Positions 6,994 through 14,325 of a stretch of DNA of 14,325 nt are shown here, piece by piece. Origin of the DNA: Alphaproteobacteria bacterium UBA2964 (lineage in GTDB: Bacteria > Pseudomonadota > Alphaproteobacteria > MPNO01 > UBA2964). The position numbers were made by a program, and so were the translations under genes. The notes under the pieces are model-generated. The model was not told the DNA's origin. It did not search any database and saw only the letters and a program-made list of their open reading frames with translations. Where the stretch lies: assembly GCA_002348425.1 (NCBI GenBank), contig DEBE01000094.1, forward strand, positions 194 to 14,518. Reading direction: 5' to 3'. Within the stretch, counting starts at the first letter, position 1. Each line of letters starts with the position of its first letter.

Positions 6994-8076
6994 ATGTTTA
7001 CAATCCCAAACGGGGCTGCAATTGCTAGTGGTTCACGACAACCCGCAATGCCGGGATTGCCCGCTCCTGATCCAGCGGCGTGGTACGCCGATGATATGGA
7101 GAAGAAATCTAAAGATTGGATATATACATTTTCCCAACGTCAAATAGACGAAATAATGGACCGTGTTGGGTTTCTTGAACAGAATAAGTTAGAAATTAAG
7201 GATATAACCCGTGACGATTTCCCTTTGCCTAAGGTCGGCCCTGCACTTGAAGATTTTTATCACGAATTAACAGAGGGCCGTGGTTTTGTCTTAGCTCGTG
7301 GTCTGCCAGTGGAAGAGATGACCCGTTGGCAGGTTGGGGCAGCATTTTTTGGTATGGGGACATATCTTGGTCAAGCCGTCTCACAAAACCCGATGGGGCA
7401 CTTGCTTGGGCACGTCAAAAATTTAGGAAAGAGTTATAGTGATCCGCTGGTGCGTGGTTATCAAACTGCAGCTCGAATGAATTTTCACAGCGATCAGTGT
7501 GACTATGTCGCTTTGCTCTGCTTACATCCTGCCAAGACTGGAGGAGAAAGCCTAATAACGAGCTCAATTAGCGTATATAATGAGATGCAAAAACGTCGCC
7601 CCGATCTTGCTGAGTTATTGTGTCAGATATTTTATTTCAGCAAACATGGGGAAATTAAAGAAGGCGAAGAGCCCTTTTACTGTATGCCAATTTTTGCATT
7701 CCATGATGGCTATCTCTCTATTCGTGCCGGCGGTGCCCATGTACGCAAGGCCCAGTTATTGCATGGTGTTCCACAATTTACGGATGCGCAAATCGAAGCC
7801 CTTGATATGTTTCAAGAACTAGCCAATGAACTTTGTATGACGATGAAATTTGAGGTAGGTGATATTCAATTTTTACACAACCATGTAATGCTGCACACTC
7901 GAACAGCATTTGAAGACTTTGAAGAATTGGATAGGAAACGGCATCTGATGCGCCTATGGTTGACCGATCCCGCAGGTCGACCTACGCCGCCTGGTTTCCG
8001 CGAGAATATTAGCGGAATAGAGGTCGACGGGACTGTACATACCGCTCCGCTGGATATGCTTGAGAGCGTGGGCTAA
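6994..8076 (+). CDS. TauD/TfdA-family Fe(II)/2-oxoglutarate-dependent dioxygenase
   Basis: This 360-residue protein belongs to the TauD/TfdA family of non-haem iron oxygenases, which couple 2-oxoglutarate decarboxylation to substrate hydroxylation. The iron-binding facial triad is visible: His165 and Asp167 in MNFHSDQCD, and the distal His301 in NHVMLHTRTAFED. Arg320 in HLMRLWL is where the 2-oxoglutarate-binding Arg lies. GRGFVLARGLP (95-105) is the usual start of the double-stranded helix region. An AGGAG site seven bases upstream supports the ATG. It lies 67 bases after the DUF35 gene on the same strand and only 22 bases before the transporter, consistent with one transcript. Family is secure. 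It could hydroxylate a small acid, amine or sulfonate, but the substrate is not readable. No truncation or missing ligand was noted. Confidence 0.88.
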   Translation: MFTIPNGAAIASGSRQPAMPGLPAPDPAAWYADDMEKKSKDWIYTFSQRQIDEIMDRVGFLEQNKLEIKDITRDDFPLPKVGPALEDFYHELTEGRGFVLARGLPVEEMTRWQVGAAFFGMGTYLGQAVSQNPMGHLLGHVKNLGKSYSDPLVRGYQTAARMNFHSDQCDYVALLCLHPAKTGGESLITSSISVYNEMQKRRPDLAELLCQIFYFSKHGEIKEGEEPFYCMPIFAFHDGYLSIRAGGAHVRKAQLLHGVPQFTDAQIEALDMFQELANELCMTMKFEVGDIQFLHNHVMLHTRTAFEDFEELDRKRHLMRLWLTDPAGRPTPPGFRENISGIEVDGTVHTAPLDMLESVG

Positions 8077-8098
8077 AGAGGCAGACTCAACACAAAGA

Positions 8099-9049
8099 AT
8101 GAAATTAAATACAAAGTCCCACGGCGCGGAGAATAATTTTAAAGGGCGCCAAATTTCCGGTTATGTGCTGCTTGCTGCTGGTATCTTATTTTGGGCGGGA
8201 AACGCAGTTATAGGGCGTGCTGCGGCTGTAGCAGAAATTCCACCTTTGACACTTAATTTCTTTCGCTGGGCTATAGCACTAACTTTATTTTTAATGTTCT
8301 TTGGTCATTCGACATATAAACAGCGCAGAATTTTATGGAAAAGTCGAAAGTTTTTATTAATCTATTCCATTCTCACAGTTGTCGGCTTTAACTGCACCTT
8401 TTACGTCGCTTTACAGACAACGACTGCCTTGCAGGCAACACTCATTCAATCAATCTTACCGGTTTTGGTTCTTCTGCTGGGTTTATTGTTTTTAAAAACG
8501 CGTATTACCAATCGCCAATGGTGGGGTGTATTGTTTTCTATCAGCGGGGCGGTAGTCATCATAATTAGAGGTGACTGGGAGGTGATAAAATTACTCCGAA
8601 TTCAACAAGGCGATATTTGGGCATTGTTGGCCGTAATCCTATGGGCTTTACAAGCTTTTCTGATGAGATGGAAACCTGCTGATATTCATATAATGGCGTT
8701 TATGACTGCGCTGGCCGGGATTGGTGTATTAATAATGACACCACTTTATCTCTGGGAATTTTATTCCGTGCGCGCCACACCTTTTAATCAAGAAACTTTT
8801 ATTTTTTTCCTCTATCTCGGTATTTTTGCAGGGTTTCTTGGAACGACTGCATGGAACGAGGGAACCTACCGAACGGGGGGCACGCAGGCCGGGTACTTTG
8901 GAAACCTGTACCCAATATTTGCTGGAGGACTCGCTATCCTTTTACTCGGTGAAACATTATTTTGGTACCACATCGTTGGGGCAATATTAGTGGTAGCAGG
9001 AATTTGGCTGGCAATATTCTATAAGGCCGCAGAACCTTCTGGTAATTGA
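8099..9049 (+). CDS. EamA/DMT-superfamily transporter (RhaT/YdcZ-like permease)
   Basis: This is a 316-residue inner-membrane protein of the drug/metabolite transporter superfamily, with two EamA repeats and about ten predicted membrane segments. The first begins at YVLLAAGILFWAGNAVIGRAA, with the family-typical FWAGNAVIGR and then LNFFRWAIAL. The frame extends upstream to a TTG at 8060 overlapping the dioxygenase stop, but the ATG at 8099 is the more natural start. Ribosome-site support is weak for either. The end of the second repeat, GETLFWYHIVGAILVVAGIWLAI, is complete. Such proteins usually export, or sometimes import, small metabolites. Next to the dioxygenase, it may move its substrate or product, but that is inference. 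It ends the plus-strand run of genes. Confidence 0.85.
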   Translation: MKLNTKSHGAENNFKGRQISGYVLLAAGILFWAGNAVIGRAAAVAEIPPLTLNFFRWAIALTLFLMFFGHSTYKQRRILWKSRKFLLIYSILTVVGFNCTFYVALQTTTALQATLIQSILPVLVLLLGLLFLKTRITNRQWWGVLFSISGAVVIIIRGDWEVIKLLRIQQGDIWALLAVILWALQAFLMRWKPADIHIMAFMTALAGIGVLIMTPLYLWEFYSVRATPFNQETFIFFLYLGIFAGFLGTTAWNEGTYRTGGTQAGYFGNLYPIFAGGLAILLLGETLFWYHIVGAILVVAGIWLAIFYKAAEPSGN

Positions 9050-9074
9050 AATAGGATTTTACCTAAATGTTCGG

Positions 9075-9096
9075 TTTGATTATCTAAATAATCGAA
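9075..9096. terminator. Candidate bidirectional hairpin between convergent genes
   Basis: In the 99-base gap between two convergent genes, TTTGATTAT (9075-9083) pairs with ATAATCGAA (9088-9096) around the loop CTAA, giving a nine-base-pair stem with one G-U pair. The position between two stop codons suits a terminator, but the stem is AT-rich and no clean T-tract follows on either strand. It may be only a weak or factor-assisted signal. Confidence 0.3.
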
Positions 9097-9148
9097 GGCA
9101 TCAATATTTTCTTAAATTTCAAAACGATTTTTAATTTTCCTTTCCAGA

Positions 9149-10414
9149 CTAGGTGAACATTCCTTTAAACATAAAGAAGAACATAGCCGCAAGAAAGCCG
9201 CCGACGGGTAATGTGATGACCCATGACATGATGATGTTGCCAATGACCCGGATATTTAAGGCTGCGAAACCGCGAGCTAGGCCGACGCCCATAACTGCAC
9301 CCACGGCAATATGGGTTGTTGACACCGGCATTGCTGTTCGTGATGCGAGGACAACTGTCATAGCCGCAGCTACCGTCGCACAAAAAGCGCTGGTGGGTGT
9401 TAGAGAAGTGATTTTGGCACCAATGGTCCGCATAACCCTGTAACCGAATGTAGCGAGCCCTAAAACAATACCAGCTCCCCCGAGCGCGAGTATCCAGAAG
9501 GGCATTGCAAGTTTCTGAGTTACTTCTCCACCAGATTCTATTAAACCATAAATTGCTGCAAGGGGTCCCACCCCATTAGCAACATCGTTGGATCCATGAG
9601 CAAATGCCATTGCACAAGCGGTAAATATTATCATAGGTGCGAAAACAGTTTCTACGCTTGCGATATGTGAACTTTGATCCAGGTTCTGATCAAATTGAAC
9701 ACGTTTAACCGCAAATCTTCCGGCAACAGCCACAATTAACCCTATAATGGTTGCTAAAATAAAACTGGTGCCAATATCGAGATCAATTTTTAGATGCTTT
9801 AGCCCTTTAAAAAGAGTCACAAGGGAAATTACAAACCCAACGAGAAAAATATACATTGGAGCCCATCGAACAGCGGCGCTAAAAGGTTTTTCGGCATTCA
9901 TGATGAGTTTCTGAATGCTTACCATTAATAAAAAGGCGATGCTTCCTCCTAAGACCGGAGAAACAACCCAACTAGCAGCGATTTGGCTAATTTTCCCCCA
10001 ATGAACTGCGTCAAGCCCTATTCCGGCGATAGCGAACCCGACAATTGCACCCACAATTGAGTGAGTTGTGGATACCGGCCACCCTTTTGTGGAAGCTAGG
10101 GCTAGCCAAACTCCGGCGGCTAATAACGCCGCTAACATCCCAAATATTAGTATTTCGGGCCGATCGGCTATCTGGCTAGGATCTATAATCCCTTTTCGAA
10201 TAGTTTTTGTTACATTACCACCGGCGAGGGCTGCTCCAGCAAATTCAAAAATTGCTGCAACAATGATTGCGGTGCGAACGGTAATAGCTCCTGAACCTAC
10301 TGAGGTGCCAAGGGCATTCGCGACATCGTTTGCGCCAATACCCCAAGTCATAAAAACACCGAAAATTATGGCTATAATTAAAAAAGTGGCACCATAAGTC
10401 GCTATTATTTCCAT
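9149..10414 (-). CDS. pit: PiT-family inorganic phosphate transporter
   Basis: This 421-residue multi-span inner-membrane protein is a PiT-family phosphate permease, a low-affinity, ion-coupled transporter. The family's duplicated signature is obvious: GANDVANALGTSVG (27-40) and GSNDVANGVGPLAAIYG (274-290). Each half also carries STTH followed by a glycine-rich helix, at 115-118 and 365-368. The two halves are joined by a more polar segment around residues 205-215 and 233-258. Length and topology are normal. It starts at ATG 10414, 33 bases after the DUF47-family gene, and is the second gene of a two-gene operon on the minus strand. This arrangement is widespread in bacteria. Which ion drives it (H+ or Na+) cannot be told from the sequence. 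No PhoB box could be recognised upstream of the pair. Confidence 0.93.
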   Translation of the reverse strand: MEIIATYGATFLIIAIIFGVFMTWGIGANDVANALGTSVGSGAITVRTAIIVAAIFEFAGAALAGGNVTKTIRKGIIDPSQIADRPEILIFGMLAALLAAGVWLALASTKGWPVSTTHSIVGAIVGFAIAGIGLDAVHWGKISQIAASWVVSPVLGGSIAFLLMVSIQKLIMNAEKPFSAAVRWAPMYIFLVGFVISLVTLFKGLKHLKIDLDIGTSFILATIIGLIVAVAGRFAVKRVQFDQNLDQSSHIASVETVFAPMIIFTACAMAFAHGSNDVANGVGPLAAIYGLIESGGEVTQKLAMPFWILALGGAGIVLGLATFGYRVMRTIGAKITSLTPTSAFCATVAAAMTVVLASRTAMPVSTTHIAVGAVMGVGLARGFAALNIRVIGNIIMSWVITLPVGGFLAAMFFFMFKGMFT

Positions 10415-10447
10415 GATTTAATTACTCTGATGAAAAATAAGTTTCTT

Positions 10448-11128
10448 CTAATGGGCAAGAAGCAGGCGGTGTCGATTTCCTGCCCGTTCTGAATAATTTG
10501 CGAGATCCCCTATCCAGTGAATTACGCGATCCCACATGATTGTTGATACGGCTCCAATTTCTTCTTCGTTCTCAAATAGAAGTTTCATTACCTTAATTGC
10601 TTGGATATCCGTTTGAGTTTCTTTCTCGTTTAATTGATCCAGCATTAAAAGGACCTTCTCTGACTCTGCACCGCGGAATCCAGTTTCTAGGAGCCCATCA
10701 AATTCTTTCATAACTGCACCAAGAAGATTGCAAACGCTGACACATTGATGAGTCAAATCCATGAGTGGCTCATAAACCAAATCGGGGAGGGACATAGGTC
10801 TAACTACCATCATTCCTGCGATATCTTGTGCGGTGTCAGCAATCGAGTCTTGAAGATCTAAAATCTCAAGCAAGTCTCTCCGGTCAACGGGCATAAATAG
10901 ACTCTTGGGGAGGTGTGCACGGAGTTCATTTTTGATTTCGTCTGCCTGATTTTCAAGTTGATATATACGCTCACGACAGGCTTCAACTTCTTTTTCGTTC
11001 CCAACCTTTACCGCTTTGAAAAGTACAGGCACCTCGTTTGCACATTGAATGGCAACGCGTACATGTTCTTGTAGAGGCTTAAATGGGGATTGTCCAAATA
11101 GTTGCATTAGCGGATTCGCTACGGCCAT
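10448..11128 (-). CDS. TIGR00153/DUF47 family PhoU-like protein
   Basis: This 226-residue helical protein belongs to the DUF47 (TIGR00153) family, which is distantly PhoU-like and almost always encoded beside a PiT transporter. The N terminus MAVANPLMQLFGQSPFKPLQEHV and the segment RIYQLENQADEIKNELRAHLPKSLFMPVDRRDLLEILDLQDSIADTAQDIAGMM (55-108, given as motif positions; written here in part as E..AD.IK..LR..LPKSLFMPVDR) are characteristic. The repeated acidic E/D-x-x-x-D helical motifs are those that bind metal in PhoU-like proteins. It probably modulates the PiT transporter; direct evidence in most bacteria is limited. The ATG is preceded by AAGGAG about ten bases upstream. Gene order puts it first in the operon. 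No signal peptide or membrane span is present. Confidence 0.88.
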   Translation of the reverse strand: MAVANPLMQLFGQSPFKPLQEHVRVAIQCANEVPVLFKAVKVGNEKEVEACRERIYQLENQADEIKNELRAHLPKSLFMPVDRRDLLEILDLQDSIADTAQDIAGMMVVRPMSLPDLVYEPLMDLTHQCVSVCNLLGAVMKEFDGLLETGFRGAESEKVLLMLDQLNEKETQTDIQAIKVMKLLFENEEEIGAVSTIMWDRVIHWIGDLANYSERAGNRHRLLLAH

Positions 11129-11232
11129 TGTCCTCGGTCTCCTTTTTCTATCAGCCGATTATTTATACTATGCAGCAACAGAAAATTTACGGCCAATTAA
11201 TTACTTTTGTAACGAATCACAAGTATTTTTTT
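11129..11232 (-). other. Intergenic region between selC and the phosphate operon
   Basis: This 104-base AT-rich gap lies downstream of tRNA-Sec and upstream of the DUF47 gene, all on the minus strand. It should carry the promoter of the phosphate operon unless that is reached by read-through from selABC. A TATAAA word lies here, but no -35 of good match sits at the usual distance. On the minus strand the tRNA is followed directly by a run of A, not T, so no intrinsic terminator is evident. Confidence 0.4.
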
Positions 11233-11328
11233 TGGCGGAAGGGGGTGGGAGTTGAACCCACCAAGGACGTTTAACGCCCCTCACCGGGTTTGAAGCCCGG
11301 GCGCAGCACCGGCACACGTTCCCCCTCC
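11233..11328 (-). tRNA. selC: tRNA-Sec (UCA), selenocysteine tRNA, with encoded CCA
   Basis: The minus strand folds into a selenocysteine tRNA of 93 bases plus an encoded CCA (11233-11235). The acceptor stem has eight base pairs (GGAGGGGG with CCCCTTCC, one G-U) and the T stem five (GTGGG/CCCAC around TTCAACT), the bacterial 8/5 layout. The anticodon stem CCGGG/CCCGG encloses CTTCAAA, giving anticodon TCA that reads UGA. The long variable arm forms an eight-pair stem with a TAA loop. Discriminator is G73. The D-arm is slightly irregular: CGTGTGC, CGGT, GCTGCG pairs only if one T is bulged and two G-U pairs are allowed. The gene is 42 bases after selB, in the same direction, so it is probably processed from the selAB transcript or has its own promoter nearby. 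Identity is certain on structural grounds. Confidence 0.96.
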
Positions 11329-11370
11329 ATAATTAACATCTCACTAAGGCATTTTAGGTCCTCGGTAAAT

Positions 11371-13284
11371 TTATGATCCGAAAATTTCTTTAGCAGGCTT
11401 AATAATTTTCCTTGAATTGCCATCGCGTTTTGTTAGTCCTGATTTATCAAAAAACTCTAATATCTCTATTGCCATATTACGCCCAATTTTCGACTGATTA
11501 CGAAACTCAGCAGGGGTGATATTGTCCTCTGTTGCCAATGCTTCCACAATCGTAGCTAGTTCTTTTACCGCCTCTGGCAATAGATAACGGTTTTTTGCAA
11601 CTTGAATTACAAAGCCCAAGCCAGCGGCGCGGCGCATAAAGGCTATTAACTTATTAGCAGAAATACCTATTATAATTGCTAGCTCATGCAAGGATAAGGG
11701 TTTACGAAATTCTTCTTCCATATTTTGCCGTATTTGGAACCAGAGTTTCTTATCCTGTGAACTAAAGCTTGCTTGATGACCGGGCAAGCGCAGTTTTTTA
11801 TTTGCCACAAGAATTTTATTGTCGGCAGCTAGTAAATTAATTATGGCTTTAAAAAGTGGTAACGAGGGTTTTGGGCTCAGGCCTGCCCGGACGTTGTTCT
11901 CAGCGAGACCAGGCTCATCTGGTTTTTCTCGATGTCTTCGTTCAAGTATTTTTAAAATATTTTCAGAATAAGATTTCCACCTGTTTACATTAAATCCCCA
12001 CCGCTCTTTTTCGACCTCTGAAACAACAATTTCAATATTAGAACAGAGCTTCACGGTGTCCTCGATTTTCATATTACGGCTAAGTGTAAATTTTGAGAGA
12101 TTGATATCTTCGGAAGAGGTGTTGAGTAAAGATGTTATCGACGCTTCCGGCTCCCCAACCTCCATGGCGGCAATTGTTGCTAGGCGTTCAGTTTTAGAAC
12201 GACCCCGAGCGGGAGCGAAAGGGTCAATTACTTTACCACCTGCTATGGTACGCCTCGCAGATTGGTCGCGAAGAATTAGGCGATCTCCATGAAATGTACT
12301 AATCGACTTGTCGAGGACCATCTGTACGTATCCGGAACTACCGGGGGCAATTTCTTTTCCATCAAGCAAGGCGACACGGGCGTTTACATCTATGGCGCCG
12401 ATGTGCAGATGGACTGGGGTCCAGTGTTTTAAAGCTCGTAATTCAGATTTAAGCAACTTAATGCGCGTGTCAAAACGACGTGTGGGCGCATGAAGTTTCT
12501 CATCCAACAACCAGTCGCCACGACGAATAGTAACTTTTTGTAAATTCGGCCCGGTTATATTAAGAGCACAACGTTGCCCGAACCCCCCGCTATCTGCACT
12601 AAGATTTTGTGCATGAATGCCGCGCACACGCGCTTCAGTTCCCGCCGGTGACAAAGTCAATTTATCGCCGATTTGTACTTTACCTGAAAAGACATTGCCG
12701 GTGACAACTAGGCCAGCACCAGGTACCGTAAATCGTCGATCAATGGCTAGGCGAAAATTTCCTTTTCGTCGGTCATTATCAAAACCCATCTCTAAGCTCT
12801 TCAAATGAGTCCATAGTTCATTTAGGCCGAGCCGTGAAATAGCGGAAACAGGAAAGATCTCGGCTCCTTCAAGACTAGTTCCATCAAGCAAAATTTCAGT
12901 GAGTGTGATAACCTCATCAATCCGCTTCGGTTCAACGCGATCAATTTTTGTTATTGCAACTGCGCCCTTGGAAACGCCAAGTAGGTCGAGAATAGAAAGA
13001 TGTTCTTCAGTTTGCGGCATTGGTCCATCATCGGCTGCAATGACAAGAAGAGCATAATCAATGCCGGTTACCCCGGCTAACATGTTCCGGACAAATTTTT
13101 CATGCCCGGGTACATCGACGAAGCCCAACACCTTTTCATCATCAAGTTTGTGATAAGCGTAGCCGAGATCAATAGAAATACCTCGGTTTTTTTCTTCGGG
13201 GAGACGGTCAGTATCAATCCCTGTCAGCGCCCTTACCAACAATGTCTTCCCGTGGTCTATGTGTCCTGAAGTGGCAATTATCAA
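11371..13284 (-). CDS. selB: SelB, selenocysteine-specific translation elongation factor
   Basis: SelB is a GTPase that carries Sec-tRNA to the ribosome at UGA codons marked by a SECIS hairpin. The 637-residue product is of normal length. GTPase motifs: G1 GHIDHGKT (7-14), switch I RGISI (34-38), G3 DVPGHEKF (57-64) and G4 TKID (112-115), where EF-Tu has NKxD. Beta-barrel domains follow, then C-terminal winged-helix domains that bind SECIS. The last ends in [18 protein letters not shown], the family's typical RNA-binding tail with Lys in place of the common Arg. The start is unusual: only TTG (13284) fits, giving [14 protein letters not shown], exactly the family's usual N terminus. This TTG overlaps the TGA of selA as TTGA and lacks a Shine-Dalgarno, so translation probably depends on coupling to selA. 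It is followed by selC. Confidence 0.96.
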   Translation of the reverse strand: MIIATSGHIDHGKTLLVRALTGIDTDRLPEEKNRGISIDLGYAYHKLDDEKVLGFVDVPGHEKFVRNMLAGVTGIDYALLVIAADDGPMPQTEEHLSILDLLGVSKGAVAITKIDRVEPKRIDEVITLTEILLDGTSLEGAEIFPVSAISRLGLNELWTHLKSLEMGFDNDRRKGNFRLAIDRRFTVPGAGLVVTGNVFSGKVQIGDKLTLSPAGTEARVRGIHAQNLSADSGGFGQRCALNITGPNLQKVTIRRGDWLLDEKLHAPTRRFDTRIKLLKSELRALKHWTPVHLHIGAIDVNARVALLDGKEIAPGSSGYVQMVLDKSISTFHGDRLILRDQSARRTIAGGKVIDPFAPARGRSKTERLATIAAMEVGEPEASITSLLNTSSEDINLSKFTLSRNMKIEDTVKLCSNIEIVVSEVEKERWGFNVNRWKSYSENILKILERRHREKPDEPGLAENNVRAGLSPKPSLPLFKAIINLLAADNKILVANKKLRLPGHQASFSSQDKKLWFQIRQNMEEEFRKPLSLHELAIIIGISANKLIAFMRRAAGLGFVIQVAKNRYLLPEAVKELATIVEALATEDNITPAEFRNQSKIGRNMAIEILEFFDKSGLTKRDGNSRKIIKPAKEIFGS

Positions 13285-14325
13285 ATTATTATCATTTTGT
13301 TTAATTGTTTTAAAAAAGTGTCCTCATGATTTTTCTCTAGGCAACGCAAGTCCATCCAGAACGCGTTATCCTGAATTCGTCCAATAACCGGTTTGGGTAA
13401 TTCTCTAAAGATTTTTGAGAGACCATTTAAACTTTTACCTGAACCCCTCTTCATCTTTAAACTTATTTTTAGCGCAACACTCGGTATTTTCTCCGTTGGT
13501 AATGCTCCGCTTCCAATCTGACTTTGGCAGGGTTCTATTTTGATTGAATATGTTTTTCCCAGTTTTGCTTTTAAAGCCGGGATAATACGTTTTGCTGTTT
13601 GATGTATTTCGTTTGGGTCACGCGTCAGGAGTCGCAGCGTTGGTATTCGTTCGCATAATTGTTTGGGGTTGGAATAAATTTTTAGGATTGCGGTCAGGGC
13701 TGCTATCGTCATTTTGTCACAACGCATTGCCCTCTTCATTGGGTTCTTCTTTATCTTAGCTATCAACTCTTTTCGACCAGCTATTACCCCCGCTTGTGGC
13801 CCCCCCAATAATTTATCGCCACTGAAACTAACTAAATCCGCTCCATTTGAAAGTGCTTCTTGGACAGTGGGTTCATGCGGCAATCCAAATTTTTCTAAAT
13901 TGACCATCGTTCCGCTACCTAGATCAATTACAAACGGGACTTGGTCGTTCTGGGCGATTTTTGCGAGGTCGCATTCTGTTACATTGGACGTAAAACCGGT
14001 AACCTCATAATTACTGGTATGAACTTTCATCAGCATTGCTGTCTTTTTGCTGATAGCCTCCTTATAGTCCCGAGCATGAGAACGATTGGTAGTCCCCACT
14101 TCTTTTAGTTTTGCACCGGCACGGGTCATAATTTCCGGAATTCTGAATGCACCACCAATTTCAACTAATTCTCCACGAGATACTATTACTTCTTTGCGAA
14201 GGGCAAGGCTGTTAAGGATGAGCAGAACCGCTGCCGCATTATTGTTGACGACCGTGACTGCTTCGGCGCCTGTAAGTTGAATCAATAACTTCTCAAGATG
14301 AGAATCGCGGTCACCCCTTTTACCA
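13281..14325 (-). CDS. selA: SelA, L-seryl-tRNA(Sec) selenium transferase, N terminus outside window
   Basis: SelA is a PLP enzyme that converts Ser-tRNA-Sec to Sec-tRNA-Sec with selenophosphate. The visible frame is open to the right window edge ([21 protein letters not shown]), so the gene starts beyond 14325; a TTG at 14285 is internal. About 347 residues are visible against roughly 460 for typical SelA, so about 115-120 N-terminal residues are missing. Family motifs: [54 protein letters not shown], and the PLP-binding Lys in [14 protein letters not shown], encoded at 13812-13814. All expected core residues are present. The stop TGA overlaps the selB TTG start by four bases. SelD (selenophosphate synthetase) is not in the window. 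Function is certain. Confidence 0.96.
   Translation of the reverse strand, partial: GKRGDRDSHLEKLLIQLTGAEAVTVVNNNAAAVLLILNSLALRKEVIVSRGELVEIGGAFRIPEIMTRAGAKLKEVGTTNRSHARDYKEAISKKTAMLMKVHTSNYEVTGFTSNVTECDLAKIAQNDQVPFVIDLGSGTMVNLEKFGLPHEPTVQEALSNGADLVSFSGDKLLGGPQAGVIAGRKELIAKIKKNPMKRAMRCDKMTIAALTAILKIYSNPKQLCERIPTLRLLTRDPNEIHQTAKRIIPALKAKLGKTYSIKIEPCQSQIGSGALPTEKIPSVALKISLKMKRGSGKSLNGLSKIFRELPKPVIGRIQDNAFWMDLRCLEKNHEDTFLKQLNKMIII

Noticed and set aside
6924..7026. Possible UGA read-through of the DUF35 gene (selenoprotein candidate)
   Set aside because: The frame stays open for about 33 codons after TGA, but the DUF35 protein is already full length, the extension overlaps the dioxygenase start with its good ribosome site, and no SECIS-like hairpin was seen.
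9153..9443. Plus- and minus-strand ORFs within the PiT gene
   Set aside because: Low-complexity translations of the opposite or shifted frames of a clearly assigned transporter.
11129..11232. PHO box upstream of the phosphate operon
   Set aside because: I looked for two CTGTCAT-like repeats spaced by four bases and found no acceptable match.
14281..14285. TTG at 14285 as the start of selA
   Set aside because: The frame continues upstream with conserved SelA residues ([14 protein letters not shown]), so the true start lies outside the window.

Overview
The window looks like chromosomal DNA of a fairly AT-rich proteobacterium, probably an alphaproteobacterium. This is inferred from the protein families and from a DUF35 subtype without zinc ligands; no 16S or other decisive marker is present. 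Genes are densely packed, and I see no insertion sequence, phage gene, integrase or CRISPR array. Base composition drops only in the intergenic gaps.

Left part (1-9049) is a metabolic neighbourhood. It begins with the C-terminal part of a molybdenum hydroxylase large subunit (xanthine dehydrogenase/CoxL family). Its stop overlaps the start of an ACMSD-like metal-dependent amidohydrolase/decarboxylase. A stand-alone MetE-C-like methyltransferase faces these genes tail to tail with one base between. After a 364-base gap comes a carboxymuconolactone decarboxylase (CMD)-family protein, two small unrecognised proteins, a thiolase-like protein paired with a DUF35 OB-fold protein, a TauD/TfdA-type 2-oxoglutarate dioxygenase and an EamA (DMT) transporter. 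Together these suggest hydroxylation, decarboxylation or ring opening, CoA-linked C-C bond chemistry and transport of a small organic compound. I cannot name the substrate, and I cannot show that it is one pathway.

Middle part (9149-11128, minus strand) is a two-gene phosphate module: a TIGR00153/DUF47 PhoU-like protein followed by a PiT-family inorganic phosphate transporter.

Right part (11233-14325, minus strand) is a selenocysteine cluster in the order selA, selB, selC. SelA makes Sec-tRNA from seryl-tRNA, SelB delivers it to recoded UGA codons, and selC is tRNA-Sec with anticodon UCA and an encoded CCA. selA runs off the right edge. selA and selB overlap by four bases, and selB appears to start at TTG. 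I found no convincing UGA-containing selenoprotein gene in the window, so the client proteins must lie elsewhere.

The most useful points for follow-up are the thiolase-like/DUF35 pair, which lacks several canonical catalytic and zinc-binding residues, the unassigned catabolic neighbourhood, the two small orphan proteins, and the slightly odd D-arm of tRNA-Sec.
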